A stretch of 64,000 nt of DNA from Butyricimonas virosa (GTDB taxonomy: Bacteria > Bacteroidota > Bacteroidia > Bacteroidales > Marinifilaceae), in NCBI RefSeq assembly GCF_025148635.1, contig NZ_CP102269.1:186001-250000 (forward strand). The letters are read 5' to 3'. The number at the start of each line of letters is the position of its first letter. The stretch's first letter is position 1. The position numbers and the translations under genes are program-made. Of the stretch, positions 27,068-36,152 are shown one piece after another. Below the pieces are notes generated by a model. It was not told the DNA's origin, searched no databases, and saw nothing but the letters and a program-made list of their open reading frames with translations.

Positions 27068-28438
27068 ATGGATTTGAATACTCTGATAGCAGAATGTACC
27101 ACATACGATTTTAAGTTGATGCTGGAAGAAAAGAAACCCAAGAGCTGGTTGAAAAGCGTAAGTGCTTTTGCCAATGGTTTGGGCGGATCCCTTTTCTTTG
27201 GCATTGATAATGATGGTATAGCCAGAGGTCTTGATGATGTACAGCATGTGTGCGAAGCTATCAGTACTAAGATTCGCGACTATATGGATCCTCTGCCAGA
27301 GGTGGAGATGATTCCGCATGATATGGATGGTTTGCACATCTTGCAGCTCAAAGTCGATGCAGGGCATTATACTCCGTATTACTACGTTGGGGATGTTCAG
27401 CGCATTGCCTTTGTCCGTGTTGGTGACGAGAGTCTTCCTGCTACGGCAGAACATATGGTACGATTAGTTCTTAAAGGTTCAAACAAAACCTTTGATTCTC
27501 TACATACAGATTATAATGCAGAGGACTATTCCTTTACGATATTGGCAAATGCTTTCAAAGACCGCACCAAACAAGAATGGGACAAGAAATATCTTTTGTC
27601 GTTTGGATTGGTAACTGGTGCAAAGAACCTTACGAATGCTGGTGCCTTGTTTGCCGATGACTGCCCATTGTGGCAATCTCGCCTATACTGCACACGTTGG
27701 GATGGAAAGGAAAAGGGTGATGCTATCAATGATGCCGAGTTTACTGGAAACGTACTCATGTTACTTCGTGAAGTCATGAACTTTGTGAAATCCAACACAA
27801 AGAAAGGCTGGGAGAAGTTACCTGATGGTCGAAAGAACAAGTCTGAATATGCAGAACGTGCTGTTCTCGAAGCTATGGTTAACCACTTCATTCATCGTGA
27901 CTATACTGTTATGGGTGGCGAGGTGCATCTTGATATCTACGATGACCGTCTCTCCGTTACGTCCCCTGGTGGAATGTACAATGGAATGCTGATTCAGGAC
28001 TTAGATATCGCAGACGTTTCTTCTGAAAGACGTAATCCAATACTTGCAAATGTCATGGCCCAACTGGACTATATGGAGAAAAGAGGTAGTGGACTCACAC
28101 GCATCTGCAACGAGACCAAAGCATTGGATGGGTATAGGGATGAACTTAAACCTGTTTTCAAATCCACTCCAACTCAATTTCAGACCATCATTTTCGCCTC
28201 CCCCCCCCCCAATGTCGGAGACCATGACGGAGATGTGTCGGAGACGAAAATTACTGAGCGTCAGCAGAAAATACTGAATCTCATCAAAGAGTCTCCGACA
28301 ATTAGTGGTCGCCAAATGTCGGAGAAGCTGTCGGTGAGCCAACGCACAATAGAACGAGACCTTTCCGCTTTGCAAAAGAGTGGAATTCTGAAGCATGAAG
28401 GCAAGGATAATGATGGGGTATGGGTAGTATTAGAGTAA
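27068..28438 (+). CDS. AlbA_2-domain ATPase/regulator with C-terminal HTH
   Basis: Start chosen at ATG 27068 (MDLNTLIAEC). An N-terminal AlbA_2 (Schlafen-like) domain covers about 5-120 (KSWLKSVSAFANGLGGSLFFG; RIAFVRVGDESLPA). A C-terminal ATPase-like domain (HATPase_c_4 type) has NHFIHRDYTVMGGEVHLDI and YDDRLSVTSPGGM, and a final helix-turn-helix (GRQMSEKLSVSQRTIERDLS) completes the protein. An 11-C tract (28200-28210) links ATPase and HTH domains; slippage would remove the HTH. Such proteins are common next to defence genes and mobile DNA. The gene is AT-richer than the flanking susCD loci. Confidence 0.82.
   Translation: MDLNTLIAECTTYDFKLMLEEKKPKSWLKSVSAFANGLGGSLFFGIDNDGIARGLDDVQHVCEAISTKIRDYMDPLPEVEMIPHDMDGLHILQLKVDAGHYTPYYYVGDVQRIAFVRVGDESLPATAEHMVRLVLKGSNKTFDSLHTDYNAEDYSFTILANAFKDRTKQEWDKKYLLSFGLVTGAKNLTNAGALFADDCPLWQSRLYCTRWDGKEKGDAINDAEFTGNVLMLLREVMNFVKSNTKKGWEKLPDGRKNKSEYAERAVLEAMVNHFIHRDYTVMGGEVHLDIYDDRLSVTSPGGMYNGMLIQDLDIADVSSERRNPILANVMAQLDYMEKRGSGLTRICNETKALDGYRDELKPVFKSTPTQFQTIIFASPPPNVGDHDGDVSETKITERQQKILNLIKESPTISGRQMSEKLSVSQRTIERDLSALQKSGILKHEGKDNDGVWVVLE
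28200..28210 (+). repeat. C11 homopolymer inside the AlbA_2/HTH gene
   Basis: Eleven consecutive C residues encode the SPPP linker just before the HTH domain. Tracts of this length in coding DNA are classic sites for slipped-strand phase variation, and also for sequencing miscalls. Confidence 0.6.
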
Positions 28439-28455
28439 TAGAAATATAAGTCAAA

Positions 28456-29978
28456 ATGCATCTGTCTGCTCTCAAACTATGGAATTTCAGGAAATACTGC
28501 GAAGGTCCTAATGGTGAGCCAGGGCTAGTGGTGAATTTCCATGAAGGCGTGAACGTGCTTATTGGAGAAAATGACTCAGGTAAGACGGCCATCGTTGATG
28601 CTATTCGATATGCTCTGAAGACACAAAGCGGAGAGTTTATCCAGTTTGATGATAAAGATTTTTATCAAGATGTCAACGGAAATAGAAAGGAAGAGTTTAA
28701 GATAGAGTGCGTGTTTGACGGATTGAATGAACAGGACTCAGGCTTGTTCTGGGAGTGGTTGTCATGGAACGATGATAAAACAAGATATTTGTTGAAGGTA
28801 TGGCTTTATGCTAAGAGGAAAGATAACGTCATTATGCCATCGTTCACAGCTGGTATGGTATTGAAGGACAAGCAGACAGAATGGACTCTGAAGCGCGAGA
28901 ATTGTTAAAGGTGGTATATTTCAAACCTCTCAGGGATGCCCTTACAGATATGACTCATGGTTATAAGTCAAGATTGGCGCAAATCCTCGGTGCACACGAA
29001 CTATTCAAGACTCAAAAAGATGCTGAAGGAAACAGCACTAAGCACAAACTGGAGACCGACTATGAGAATTTAAAGAGAGAAATAGAGAACTATTTCAAAG
29101 ATGGGGGTAATGGCTCTATTATCACAGGGGACATTAATAAGTTCTTAAAAAAGCATTTCCTGCTTAACGGAGACCCGCAAAATGCCCAGATTAAGCTGAC
29201 TGGTGGAGAACTAACAGATATATTGAGGTTGCTTGATCTTATCATGGAGGGTAACAAATCGGGACTCGGAACGCTTAACTTATTGTGTATAGCAGCTGAA
29301 ATGCTTCTGTTCAACAACCAGAAGAAAGGATTGAAGCTGGCGATAGTAGAAGAACTGGAGGCACACCTTCATCCGCAATATCAGTTGAGGTTGATAGATT
29401 ATATTTCCTCCCAACAAAACAATGAACAGTTTATTCTTTCCACCCATAGCATTACGTTGGCATCGAAAATACGACTTGAAAACCTTATTATTCTAAAAGA
29501 CAAGGAAGCATATCCAATGTCTGCGGATTACACGATGATGAATCCAGCTCAGTATTTGTCGGGTACGCTTCTGCCTCTATTTGATAAAAATGAGGTGACT
29601 GTGGTTGCTAATACATTCTTTAATGCCGTTGCAGACGGGAACCAAGGCGGACAAAATCTTGAACATGGAAACATATACAAAGAAGATGACATGGAGATTG
29701 AGATAGCCACGGTTCATGCCGTGAAAGGTGAAACACATGCTGCTACGCTATACCTTGAAACCTTTTTCAACAAGTATTATGAGTCTGAACGGTTAAAAGA
29801 GCAATTTAAGGGGATTACGTACATGGGGACTGATGATGATACGCTAAAAAGTCTTAGGGTGGTATATGTTGGCATGAGTAGACCTCGCTACTTGTTATGT
29901 GTCGCCATTCAAAAGGATAGATTTCACACTATAGACTGTCAAGAGTTAAGAGATATATGGGATGTGGTAGAGGCATAG
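28456..29978 (+). pseudogene. OLD-family ATPase/nuclease, frameshifted and fused to UvrD-like helicase C-terminus
   Basis: The first frame (28456-28908) has an OLD ATPase N-terminus with Walker A GENDSGKTAIVDA. It shifts near 28880, where the -1 frame resumes MDSEARELLKVVYFKPLRDA, the next conserved OLD block; a one-base deletion restores one reading frame. Walker B follows (LAIVEELEAHLHPQY) with FILSTHSITLASK. Where the TOPRIM nuclease domain should follow (about 29550), the protein passes instead into UvrD-type helicase motifs: ATVHAVKGETHAATLYLE and VVYVGMSRPRYLL. OLD nuclease plus UvrD helicase is the Gabija (GajA/GajB) pairing, so an internal deletion probably joined the two genes. Confidence 0.75.
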
Positions 29979-30453
29979 ACCCTCTAATGAAAGTTAAATA
30001 CATTAAATCTTTATTTTTTCCGACGTCCTCAGAATCAGCATCATCACTTTCCTACCATTTAATTTACAAGTTATTGATATAAAGTGAATTACAAATACAC
30101 GCATTTATTCATATCGGTAATGTTTATCATGACATACCATCCAAAATTTTATCCGAGGTAATAAAGAACAAAAAACACTACTAACCAAATATTTTAAAGC
30201 CAGTTACCATGCAAAGACAAATACATTTGTAATAAAACCAAAACAAAAATTGAATTCTCATGTAACAAATCCAAATCAAAACATCCGGTTCGTGTATCAG
30301 CTTAGAAAAGTTTTCATCCTTGACCAAAAACAAAGTGTATGAGAATAAACCTTTTCATCCCCGTTTTGTCTTAGAATCAGATACATTAAAAAACCAAGCA
30401 TGGGATACTCCATATAGATTCCATGTAATTATAAACGATTAAAGAATAAAAAC
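29979..30453. other. 475-bp AT-rich intergenic region
   Basis: No gene or RNA was recognised. It marks the transition from the accessory island back to the DUF4890 gene. A TACATTTG sequence at 30222-30229 matches the -7 consensus but lies about 225 bp before the next ATG, so its use is uncertain. Confidence 0.4.
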
Positions 30454-30951
30454 ATGAAAACAGTAACCCTAATTATCTCGTCGCTTTTTCTTTTCATGGT
30501 ACTAGGAGTAAGCGCACAACAACACGGTCCACAACATCGCGGGCAAAGAGGTCACATGAACCCCGAAGAAATGGTAAAAAGACAAGTTGAGCACATGAAA
30601 ACCGAATTGAAACTCAACGAGCAACAAGAAAAACAGGTAAAAGATTTGTTGACTGAAAACTTCAAACAGAGAGGTGAGCTCATGAAAAAATATCAAGGAC
30701 AACGGGATTCCGTGATGGTCAACATGAAAAAGATGGAAGAGCAGCAAAACCTTTCTCTAAAGAAAATCTTGACAGAAGAACAATATAAAACTTACCTGAC
30801 CAATCAGGAAAAAAGAAAACAAGAAATGGAGAAACGCCGGAAAGAAATGATGGATAAACGTGGCGGACAAAGAGACGGACACGGTGATCCAGCTACCGTG
30901 AACGAAGATCACGAATGCACCGGATGCGGAGGCTGTGACAAACACAAATAA
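30454..30951 (+). CDS. DUF4890 (Spy/CpxP-like) periplasmic protein with Cys-rich tail
   Basis: A 165-residue exported protein with a signal peptide to about residue 21 (GVSAQ), then a highly charged all-helical body (residues 35-130) with ELKLNEQQEKQVKDLL and KKILTEEQYKTYL, two LTxxQ-like repeats as in the Spy/CpxP chaperone fold. The C-terminus ends CTGCGGCDKHK, three Cys in eleven residues, which suggests metal binding, an addition that is not standard for Spy. It is monocistronic with a good terminator. A role in envelope stress or metal handling is inferred. Confidence 0.75.
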   Translation: MKTVTLIISSLFLFMVLGVSAQQHGPQHRGQRGHMNPEEMVKRQVEHMKTELKLNEQQEKQVKDLLTENFKQRGELMKKYQGQRDSVMVNMKKMEEQQNLSLKKILTEEQYKTYLTNQEKRKQEMEKRRKEMMDKRGGQRDGHGDPATVNEDHECTGCGGCDKHK

Positions 30952-30973
30952 CCCCATATATCGATCAAATCAT

Positions 30974-31015
30974 AAAGCCGGATCTTTTTCTACTAACGAA
31001 AAATACTTCGGCTTT
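30974..31015 (+). terminator. Intrinsic terminator after the DUF4890 gene
   Basis: AAAGCCG (30974-30980) pairs with CGGCTTT (31009-31015), with an inner stem CTTTTTC/GAAAAA further stabilising the loop. It lies 22 bp after the stop codon, and the IS256 element is inserted just downstream. Confidence 0.65.
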
Positions 31016-31016
31016 A

Positions 31017-31024
31017 TTCATAGA
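31017..31024. repeat. Left 8-bp target duplication of the IS element
   Basis: TTCATAGA directly precedes the left end of the insertion sequence and is repeated at 32406-32413. Eight bp is the usual duplication length for IS256 elements. Confidence 0.8.
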
Positions 31025-32405
31025 GAGAATGTAATTTAAACTGTGTCAGCAAAAAAATAAATGATTAATTTTGCTAACACAGTTTTTTTATGGAACAAGA
31101 ATTTAATTTCGAAAGCATCAAAAACAAGGCCCTGGAACAATTAAAATCAGGTAAGTCCTTGTTAGGTAAAGACGGTGCGTTTGCCCCGTTATTGGAAAGT
31201 ATACTAAACGCGGCACTCGAAGGTGAAATGGAAGCCCATCTCTCTGATGAAGAACGAGAAACGGGTAATCGTCGTAACGGTAAAATGCAAAAACAAGTAC
31301 AAACTCCTTTAGGAGAAGTGACGGTATCCACGCCTAGAGATCGTAACTCAACTTTTGATCCCCAGTTCATTAAAAAACGAGAGACTATACTAGCCGAGGG
31401 TGTGGCCGATCGGATCATAGGTTTATACGCCCTTGGTAATAGCACCCGAGAAATAAGTGACTGGATGGAAGAGAATCTAGGAAACAGGGTATCGGCAGAA
31501 ACGATCAGTTCTATAACAGATCGGGTTCTTCCCGAGATTAAAGCTTGGAAATCAAGGCTCCTTGATCCCGTGTACCCGATCGTTTGGTTGGACGCTATTC
31601 ATTACAAGGTAACAGATGAAAGAGGTTACGCCGTGACTCGTGCCATTTACAACGTGCTGGGTATAACCAAGGAGGGGCATAAGGAGCTACTGGGAATGTA
31701 TATCTCTAAAAACGAGGGAGCGAACTTTTGGCTGGGAGTTCTCACGGATTTGCAAAACCGTGGTGTGCAAGATATACTAATCGCTTGCGTGGACGGTCTA
31801 AAGGGCTTTCCCGAGGCGATCGTGAGTGTTTATCCCGACGCTATAGTCCAGTTATGCATCGTGCATCAAATACGCAATTCTATCAAGCACGTGGGTAGTA
31901 AACACCAAAAAGAATTCCTGCTTGACCTCAAGCGAGTTTATCAAGCTGTAAATAAAGAATCAGCTGAAGAAGAACTGGTTAAACTTGACGATAAATGGGG
32001 TGAACAATACCCTATTGTCATCAAATCATGGCAAGATAACTGGGAGAAACTAACTGAATATTTCCAGTTCACGGCAACTATCAGAAGACTGATATACACG
32101 ACCAATACCGTGGAAGGGTATCATCGACAAATTCGAAAAGTTACAAAAAACAAGGGCGTGTTCCCGCACGACACCGCCCTTGAAAAACTAGTTTACCTGG
32201 CTTATCGCAATATCAGGAAAAAATGGACCATGCCAATCCCGAATTGGGCGGCTGTTGCTCAACAACTGGCTATTAAATTTGGAGAAAGGTTTAAATTATG
32301 GTAATTTTACGCTCGTCGGGAGTGCTGGTGCACCCCCTTGGCGCTTGGCCGATCCCCGACCGTTGAGTCAAAAATGAAGATGACACAGTTTAATTTACAC
32401 CCCCG
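31025..32405 (+). mobile_element. Complete IS256-family insertion sequence
   Basis: A 1381-bp element with one transposase gene. Imperfect terminal inverted repeats contain GTAATTTAAACTGTGTCA (31031-31048) on the left and its near-complement TGACACAGTTTAATTTAC (32381-32398) on the right, 17 of 18 matching. The 8-bp direct repeat TTCATAGA flanks both ends. Intact ORF, ends and duplication suggest a recent, possibly active insertion. It lies between the DUF4890 terminator and the 3' end of the TlpA gene, so it interrupts no gene. Confidence 0.92.
31090..32304 (+). CDS. IS256-family transposase
   Basis: A 404-residue Mutator-type DDE transposase. Family marks: GNRRNGKMQKQVQTPLGE, DITPRDRNSTFDP-like N-terminal region, the catalytic Asp in VWLDAIHYKV, the second Asp in ACVDGLKGFPEAI, the C/H helix region QLCIVHQIRNSIKH, and catalytic Glu in TTNTVEGYHRQIRK. 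Full length with no interruption. It catalyses excision and integration through the terminal repeats of the surrounding element. Confidence 0.96.
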   Translation: MEQEFNFESIKNKALEQLKSGKSLLGKDGAFAPLLESILNAALEGEMEAHLSDEERETGNRRNGKMQKQVQTPLGEVTVSTPRDRNSTFDPQFIKKRETILAEGVADRIIGLYALGNSTREISDWMEENLGNRVSAETISSITDRVLPEIKAWKSRLLDPVYPIVWLDAIHYKVTDERGYAVTRAIYNVLGITKEGHKELLGMYISKNEGANFWLGVLTDLQNRGVQDILIACVDGLKGFPEAIVSVYPDAIVQLCIVHQIRNSIKHVGSKHQKEFLLDLKRVYQAVNKESAEEELVKLDDKWGEQYPIVIKSWQDNWEKLTEYFQFTATIRRLIYTTNTVEGYHRQIRKVTKNKGVFPHDTALEKLVYLAYRNIRKKWTMPIPNWAAVAQQLAIKFGERFKLW

Positions 32406-32413
32406 TTCATAGA
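32406..32413. repeat. Right 8-bp target duplication of the IS element
   Basis: TTCATAGA, the direct copy of 31017-31024, begins immediately after the right end of the element and lies 6 bp before the 3' end of the minus-strand TlpA gene. Confidence 0.8.
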
Positions 32414-32418
32414 TAAAA

Positions 32419-33456
32419 CTACTCTCCTAATTTCTGCTCTAAAATCTTCTGCACCTCTTCCGGTTTCGGATTCACGGCTAAAATCTTCCCGTCCCTATCG
32501 ACCAAAAATACGCCTCCCCCGGCATTTCCCAACATATACTGAGTCCATATTCGACACCCATCATCTAACTCAACCAACTGCAACCAAGGATAACCGTCCA
32601 GTTTTATAGCCTGTTTCAGACGATCCGTGTTCTTGAACTCCCGTGCCACGCCAACGATCTCGAAGCCTCGATCTTTATACTTCTCGTAAATCGGAATCAT
32701 CGCTTTCGCCTTTGCTCGACAAGGCATACACCAGGAAGCCCACAAATCAATAACGGCAACCTTTCCTTTTATAATATCCGAAAGTCTCACCTTATTCCCT
32801 TCAAGATCAGGAGCCTCAAAGTCGACATAATGTCCACCCGATCTGACATTATGGAAACCGTCAAGTAATATTTTCCCCAAACGAGTATAGTCACTGGAAA
32901 CAAATTTTTCTGCCAAAACATGATAAGCACGCTCTAATTCCTCATCTAATTCAGACTGATACATTTGTCGTCGCTGTAATTCTTCTATCACTAAAAAATA
33001 ATACAACTCATCCCATTGTCCCTCACAGAACTTATGCATAAAAGAGTATCGTTTCCAACCTATTTCCTGTTGTTGCAACTCTCGGTATTCTTGATATCTC
33101 TCGTTAAACTTTCCCCTCTTCACCATGTAATTTTTATCAACATTCACCGTAATATCCACTTTCCCATCTTCTGCAATGAAAGGAACCGTATACCACTCCC
33201 AAGGTTTCCGGGTTACAAATATCAATTTATACCCTTCCGCATGTGGCAATTCCAACACACATTCAAAACAATGATTTTTCACTGTAACCGTTGTCCCATG
33301 ATAACGGGAATCCAACGTAGCATCTACCAAAAGCACATCCTCCACTTCCATCCCGACTAGCTTGCCATGAACAACACAGCGCACCTTATTCTCGTCTGCA
33401 AAAACAACATTCCCTAAGAACAAGAACAAAATCAACCATCTTAAACAATTCGCCAT
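32419..33456 (-). CDS. TlpA-like thioredoxin-fold protein of SusCD locus 2
   Basis: Start chosen at ATG 33456 (MANCLRW), preceded by AAGGAAAAAT. A signal peptide (to about residue 21) is followed by a DUF4369-like beta domain (RCVVHGKLVGMEVEDVLLV), a helical linker, and a thioredoxin domain with IDLWASWCMPCRAKAKAM. It is a periplasmic thiol-disulfide protein, last gene of locus 2, 60 bp after the DUF4595-like gene. Its redox motif CMPC differs from both TlpA paralogues of locus 1. The IS256 element ends 13 bp beyond its stop. Confidence 0.88.
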   Translation of the reverse strand: MANCLRWLILFLFLGNVVFADENKVRCVVHGKLVGMEVEDVLLVDATLDSRYHGTTVTVKNHCFECVLELPHAEGYKLIFVTRKPWEWYTVPFIAEDGKVDITVNVDKNYMVKRGKFNERYQEYRELQQQEIGWKRYSFMHKFCEGQWDELYYFLVIEELQRRQMYQSELDEELERAYHVLAEKFVSSDYTRLGKILLDGFHNVRSGGHYVDFEAPDLEGNKVRLSDIIKGKVAVIDLWASWCMPCRAKAKAMIPIYEKYKDRGFEIVGVAREFKNTDRLKQAIKLDGYPWLQLVELDDGCRIWTQYMLGNAGGGVFLVDRDGKILAVNPKPEEVQKILEQKLGE

Positions 33457-33515
33457 ATTTTTCCTTTTAAAATAGAAGAGGAGCTGCAAGCAGCTCCTCT
33501 AAACTACACACATTA

Positions 33516-34517
33516 CTATTTTATAACCGGGAAACCTTCCTGCTCCCGATCCAAACGATACATATGATAAAAATTACCGTTACCGGGCTCGTAAGTCACA
33601 TTCATCACCTCACCCTTACCATTATCACTCTTAATCAAAAAATTATACTCATTCAATACATATGACGTAATTTCTCCATTCAGATTCAATGACAAAGTTC
33701 GGGCATCACTATAATTCCTGTCTAATGAATAACCATCACCCTTTACCGAAACCAAATTGTTGCCGGAATATGTGTACATCCGATCATTTATTAAATCCCA
33801 ACTCGACTCACTATGATTATTCACTTGATATATCCGATTCTTCATAATTCGCTTTCCATCATACACGTATTCATATTTATAAAGTGTACGAGTTTCATAA
33901 TTTTGAGCGTCATCCGGAGCAAACGTATCATAAAATGAACGGACATTAACAATCGAAGCTCCTTCTCCATACTCGTAAATAAAAGTCTCTTTGTAATCCA
34001 ACGTATAGGTATTATCAAAATCATCCCCTAAACCAAAATCAGTTTTAGGAATATAATAACTGAATACCTGTTGTGTGACCATACTCTCCTCATCAAGAGT
34101 CACATCTACTTTGTACAAAGTTCTTGCTATCACGGGAATGCTATCTTCCAAAGAATAATTCCCAACCCCATATTTTCCTTTCAGCCACAAATCCAAACGA
34201 GCAATAGAGTCTGCATCCACGTTATTCACGTAATCATTCACGGCATAGGTAATGACACCTTGTTCTTTCGTCACCGAAAGTCCTCCTTTTCGGCGACCGT
34301 TTTTATCATAACGACTCATATTCTCCAACTTATCGTTCACATATTGAATTTTCAACGTGTAATCACCCCAATGATCGTTATGTCCGGCAATTTCGCTCAC
34401 CCGAACCGGATTAATCGGACGTACCCCGACCTCGATATTATCATCGTCATCATTACAAGCCACCCAACCCATTACCAGTAATAACAGACAGATCATATTT
34501 CTTAATATTGTTCTCAT
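33516..34517 (-). CDS. DUF4595-like lipoprotein
   Basis: A 333-residue lipoprotein (VMGWVACNDDDDN, Cys about 21 followed by an acidic run, the outer-surface export type signal in Bacteroidota). The body has repeating beta-strand units (YKYEYVYDGKRIMKNRIYQV; MYTYSGNNLVSVKGDGYS) resembling DUF4595/YD-like repeats. It is part of SusCD locus 2 between the PKD-like lipoprotein and the TlpA gene (12-bp gap upstream). It is probably a surface-exposed binding protein; the ligand is unknown. Confidence 0.65.
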   Translation of the reverse strand: MRTILRNMICLLLLVMGWVACNDDDDNIEVGVRPINPVRVSEIAGHNDHWGDYTLKIQYVNDKLENMSRYDKNGRRKGGLSVTKEQGVITYAVNDYVNNVDADSIARLDLWLKGKYGVGNYSLEDSIPVIARTLYKVDVTLDEESMVTQQVFSYYIPKTDFGLGDDFDNTYTLDYKETFIYEYGEGASIVNVRSFYDTFAPDDAQNYETRTLYKYEYVYDGKRIMKNRIYQVNNHSESSWDLINDRMYTYSGNNLVSVKGDGYSLDRNYSDARTLSLNLNGEITSYVLNEYNFLIKSDNGKGEVMNVTYEPGNGNFYHMYRLDREQEGFPVIK

Positions 34518-34529
34518 AAATCGCTTATT

Positions 34530-36107
34530 TTAGTTTCCCACTTTATTATAGGCCACTTTCGTAATCCGGCCAAATCCTTCATATCTCCCGTGAATATCAC
34601 GATTAGGTTCCAAAGTACCACTTGTCAGTTTGACAATAGGAATTGTAAGCACTTTCCCCTCCCCGGTTGATTCGTTATAAGTCGTAACAATCAACATCCG
34701 GTATTGAGCATTTTGTGTTGTCATCCCGGTAGAACTCGTCTCACTACTCACGTTCATCCTGCCATATTCTCCCCGCCACATCATTAGAGAAGTAATTTCC
34801 CCGTCTCGATCTCTATCCACGGTATAACGACTTTCCGCTGTCACATTCTGGGAATCACCCAAGGCAATCGTATATATCTGATCTTTTGTTGCATAATAAA
34901 AATCCGTCGAGATCGGAGATGCAGCAAAACCCACGGCCTCATTTATTCCGGGACAGTTCGTTAAAACATATCGCCCTTTGGGTAAATTACTTCCGGAATC
35001 CTCTTCCTTGGTCTGCATAGCGGCTAGCCAATAATCATTTCCTTTTTCAGCTTTAAAAACAGTCATTAACTGGGCATTTTCACCCTCTCCCATGTATATC
35101 GCATCATACGCTCCCACGTTATTCACGTCAAACAATAATCCTGGATTCTGCTCCCTAAATTGAAGGAAACCATCATAACGACTATTGACTTGAAGGAATC
35201 GATTTTTATTCTCGTCAAAAACATAAGGTACGGCATAATAATATGTTCCGCAAACAACCATCTGGCTTACATCATAGTCAGCCAAATCAGGAGTATACAT
35301 GTAAAAATTGTAATACAAATTACCCCAGGAGGAATTTCTTGGATATACCTTCCCATTCACATTCAAGAACTCAACACCCCAATAATCCCACAACATCATA
35401 TTTTTAGGGTGGAAATTTTCATCAATCGCCACGAAGAAAAGATCGTTATTCATTTCCCAATCTGCAAACTCGAATGGATCAACCCGATAAATATCCGCAT
35501 CAGTCAAGATCGTCAGAGTCCGAGAATCAGACTTCACGAACGATTGCATATCCTTCACCAACCCATTCAAACGATGTTGATTCACGGAAGAATAAACATT
35601 CCTGTACAACCTGGTATTCTTTTCCAACAAGCCACGGGTAAAATTCATCGCCATAATCAATGACACATCTCCCGTCTCTCCGTCCCGGGTATCGGCAACC
35701 AATAATCCCTCACCCAAAGAACTTTCAACCGTCACTGATATTCGGGAGAATTCTTGAATATCAGTTGTTTTATCCGTAACCGTCAGAATCAGATCGTATG
35801 CGGTACTATTGGGGGCAGCCGAAATGGGTTCACGGAAAGTCATTTTATTCGATAATATAGTCTCCGGATACTCATTTCCCTGAATCTTCCATTCGTACGT
35901 CAGATTCTCGTCAGACACCCCGTTCTTGTAAATAATCGGATTAATCTCCAGTGTATCAAATTGAAAAATCTTCACGGCGGTTTCCGCCCCGGCAAATTCG
36001 ATCACGATAGGCTTCACTATTTTAAAATCTTTGGCAGAATGATCCTCGTAACAAGACATCGCCGCAAAAGCCATGTATAATAATAAAAATATCAATATTC
36101 TTTTCAT
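34530..36107 (-). CDS. PKD-like family surface lipoprotein
   Basis: Start chosen at ATG 36107 (MKRILIF), because the upstream alternative is a GTG without support. A lipoprotein signal (FAAMSCYEDHS) is followed by a PKD-like beta domain (about 40-140: LTYEWKIQGNEYPET, YDLILTVTDKTTDI), then a long region (about 150-520) with propeller-like strands. It matches the architecture of PKD-like lipoproteins that follow DUF4843 genes in Bacteroidales SusCD loci. It is predicted to be a surface-exposed substrate-binding component; the ligand is unknown. Confidence 0.72.
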   Translation of the reverse strand: MKRILIFLLLYMAFAAMSCYEDHSAKDFKIVKPIVIEFAGAETAVKIFQFDTLEINPIIYKNGVSDENLTYEWKIQGNEYPETILSNKMTFREPISAAPNSTAYDLILTVTDKTTDIQEFSRISVTVESSLGEGLLVADTRDGETGDVSLIMAMNFTRGLLEKNTRLYRNVYSSVNQHRLNGLVKDMQSFVKSDSRTLTILTDADIYRVDPFEFADWEMNNDLFFVAIDENFHPKNMMLWDYWGVEFLNVNGKVYPRNSSWGNLYYNFYMYTPDLADYDVSQMVVCGTYYYAVPYVFDENKNRFLQVNSRYDGFLQFREQNPGLLFDVNNVGAYDAIYMGEGENAQLMTVFKAEKGNDYWLAAMQTKEEDSGSNLPKGRYVLTNCPGINEAVGFAASPISTDFYYATKDQIYTIALGDSQNVTAESRYTVDRDRDGEITSLMMWRGEYGRMNVSSETSSTGMTTQNAQYRMLIVTTYNESTGEGKVLTIPIVKLTSGTLEPNRDIHGRYEGFGRITKVAYNKVGN

Positions 36108-36152
36108 TGTTTTCTTCTTTACTGAATTAAACATCACGCTATAAACATTCCG

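Noticed and set aside
31040..31088. Hairpin GCTAACACAG-like near the left IS end read as a terminator
   Set aside because: It comprises terminal inverted-repeat related sequence of the IS256 element; better explained as part of the element.
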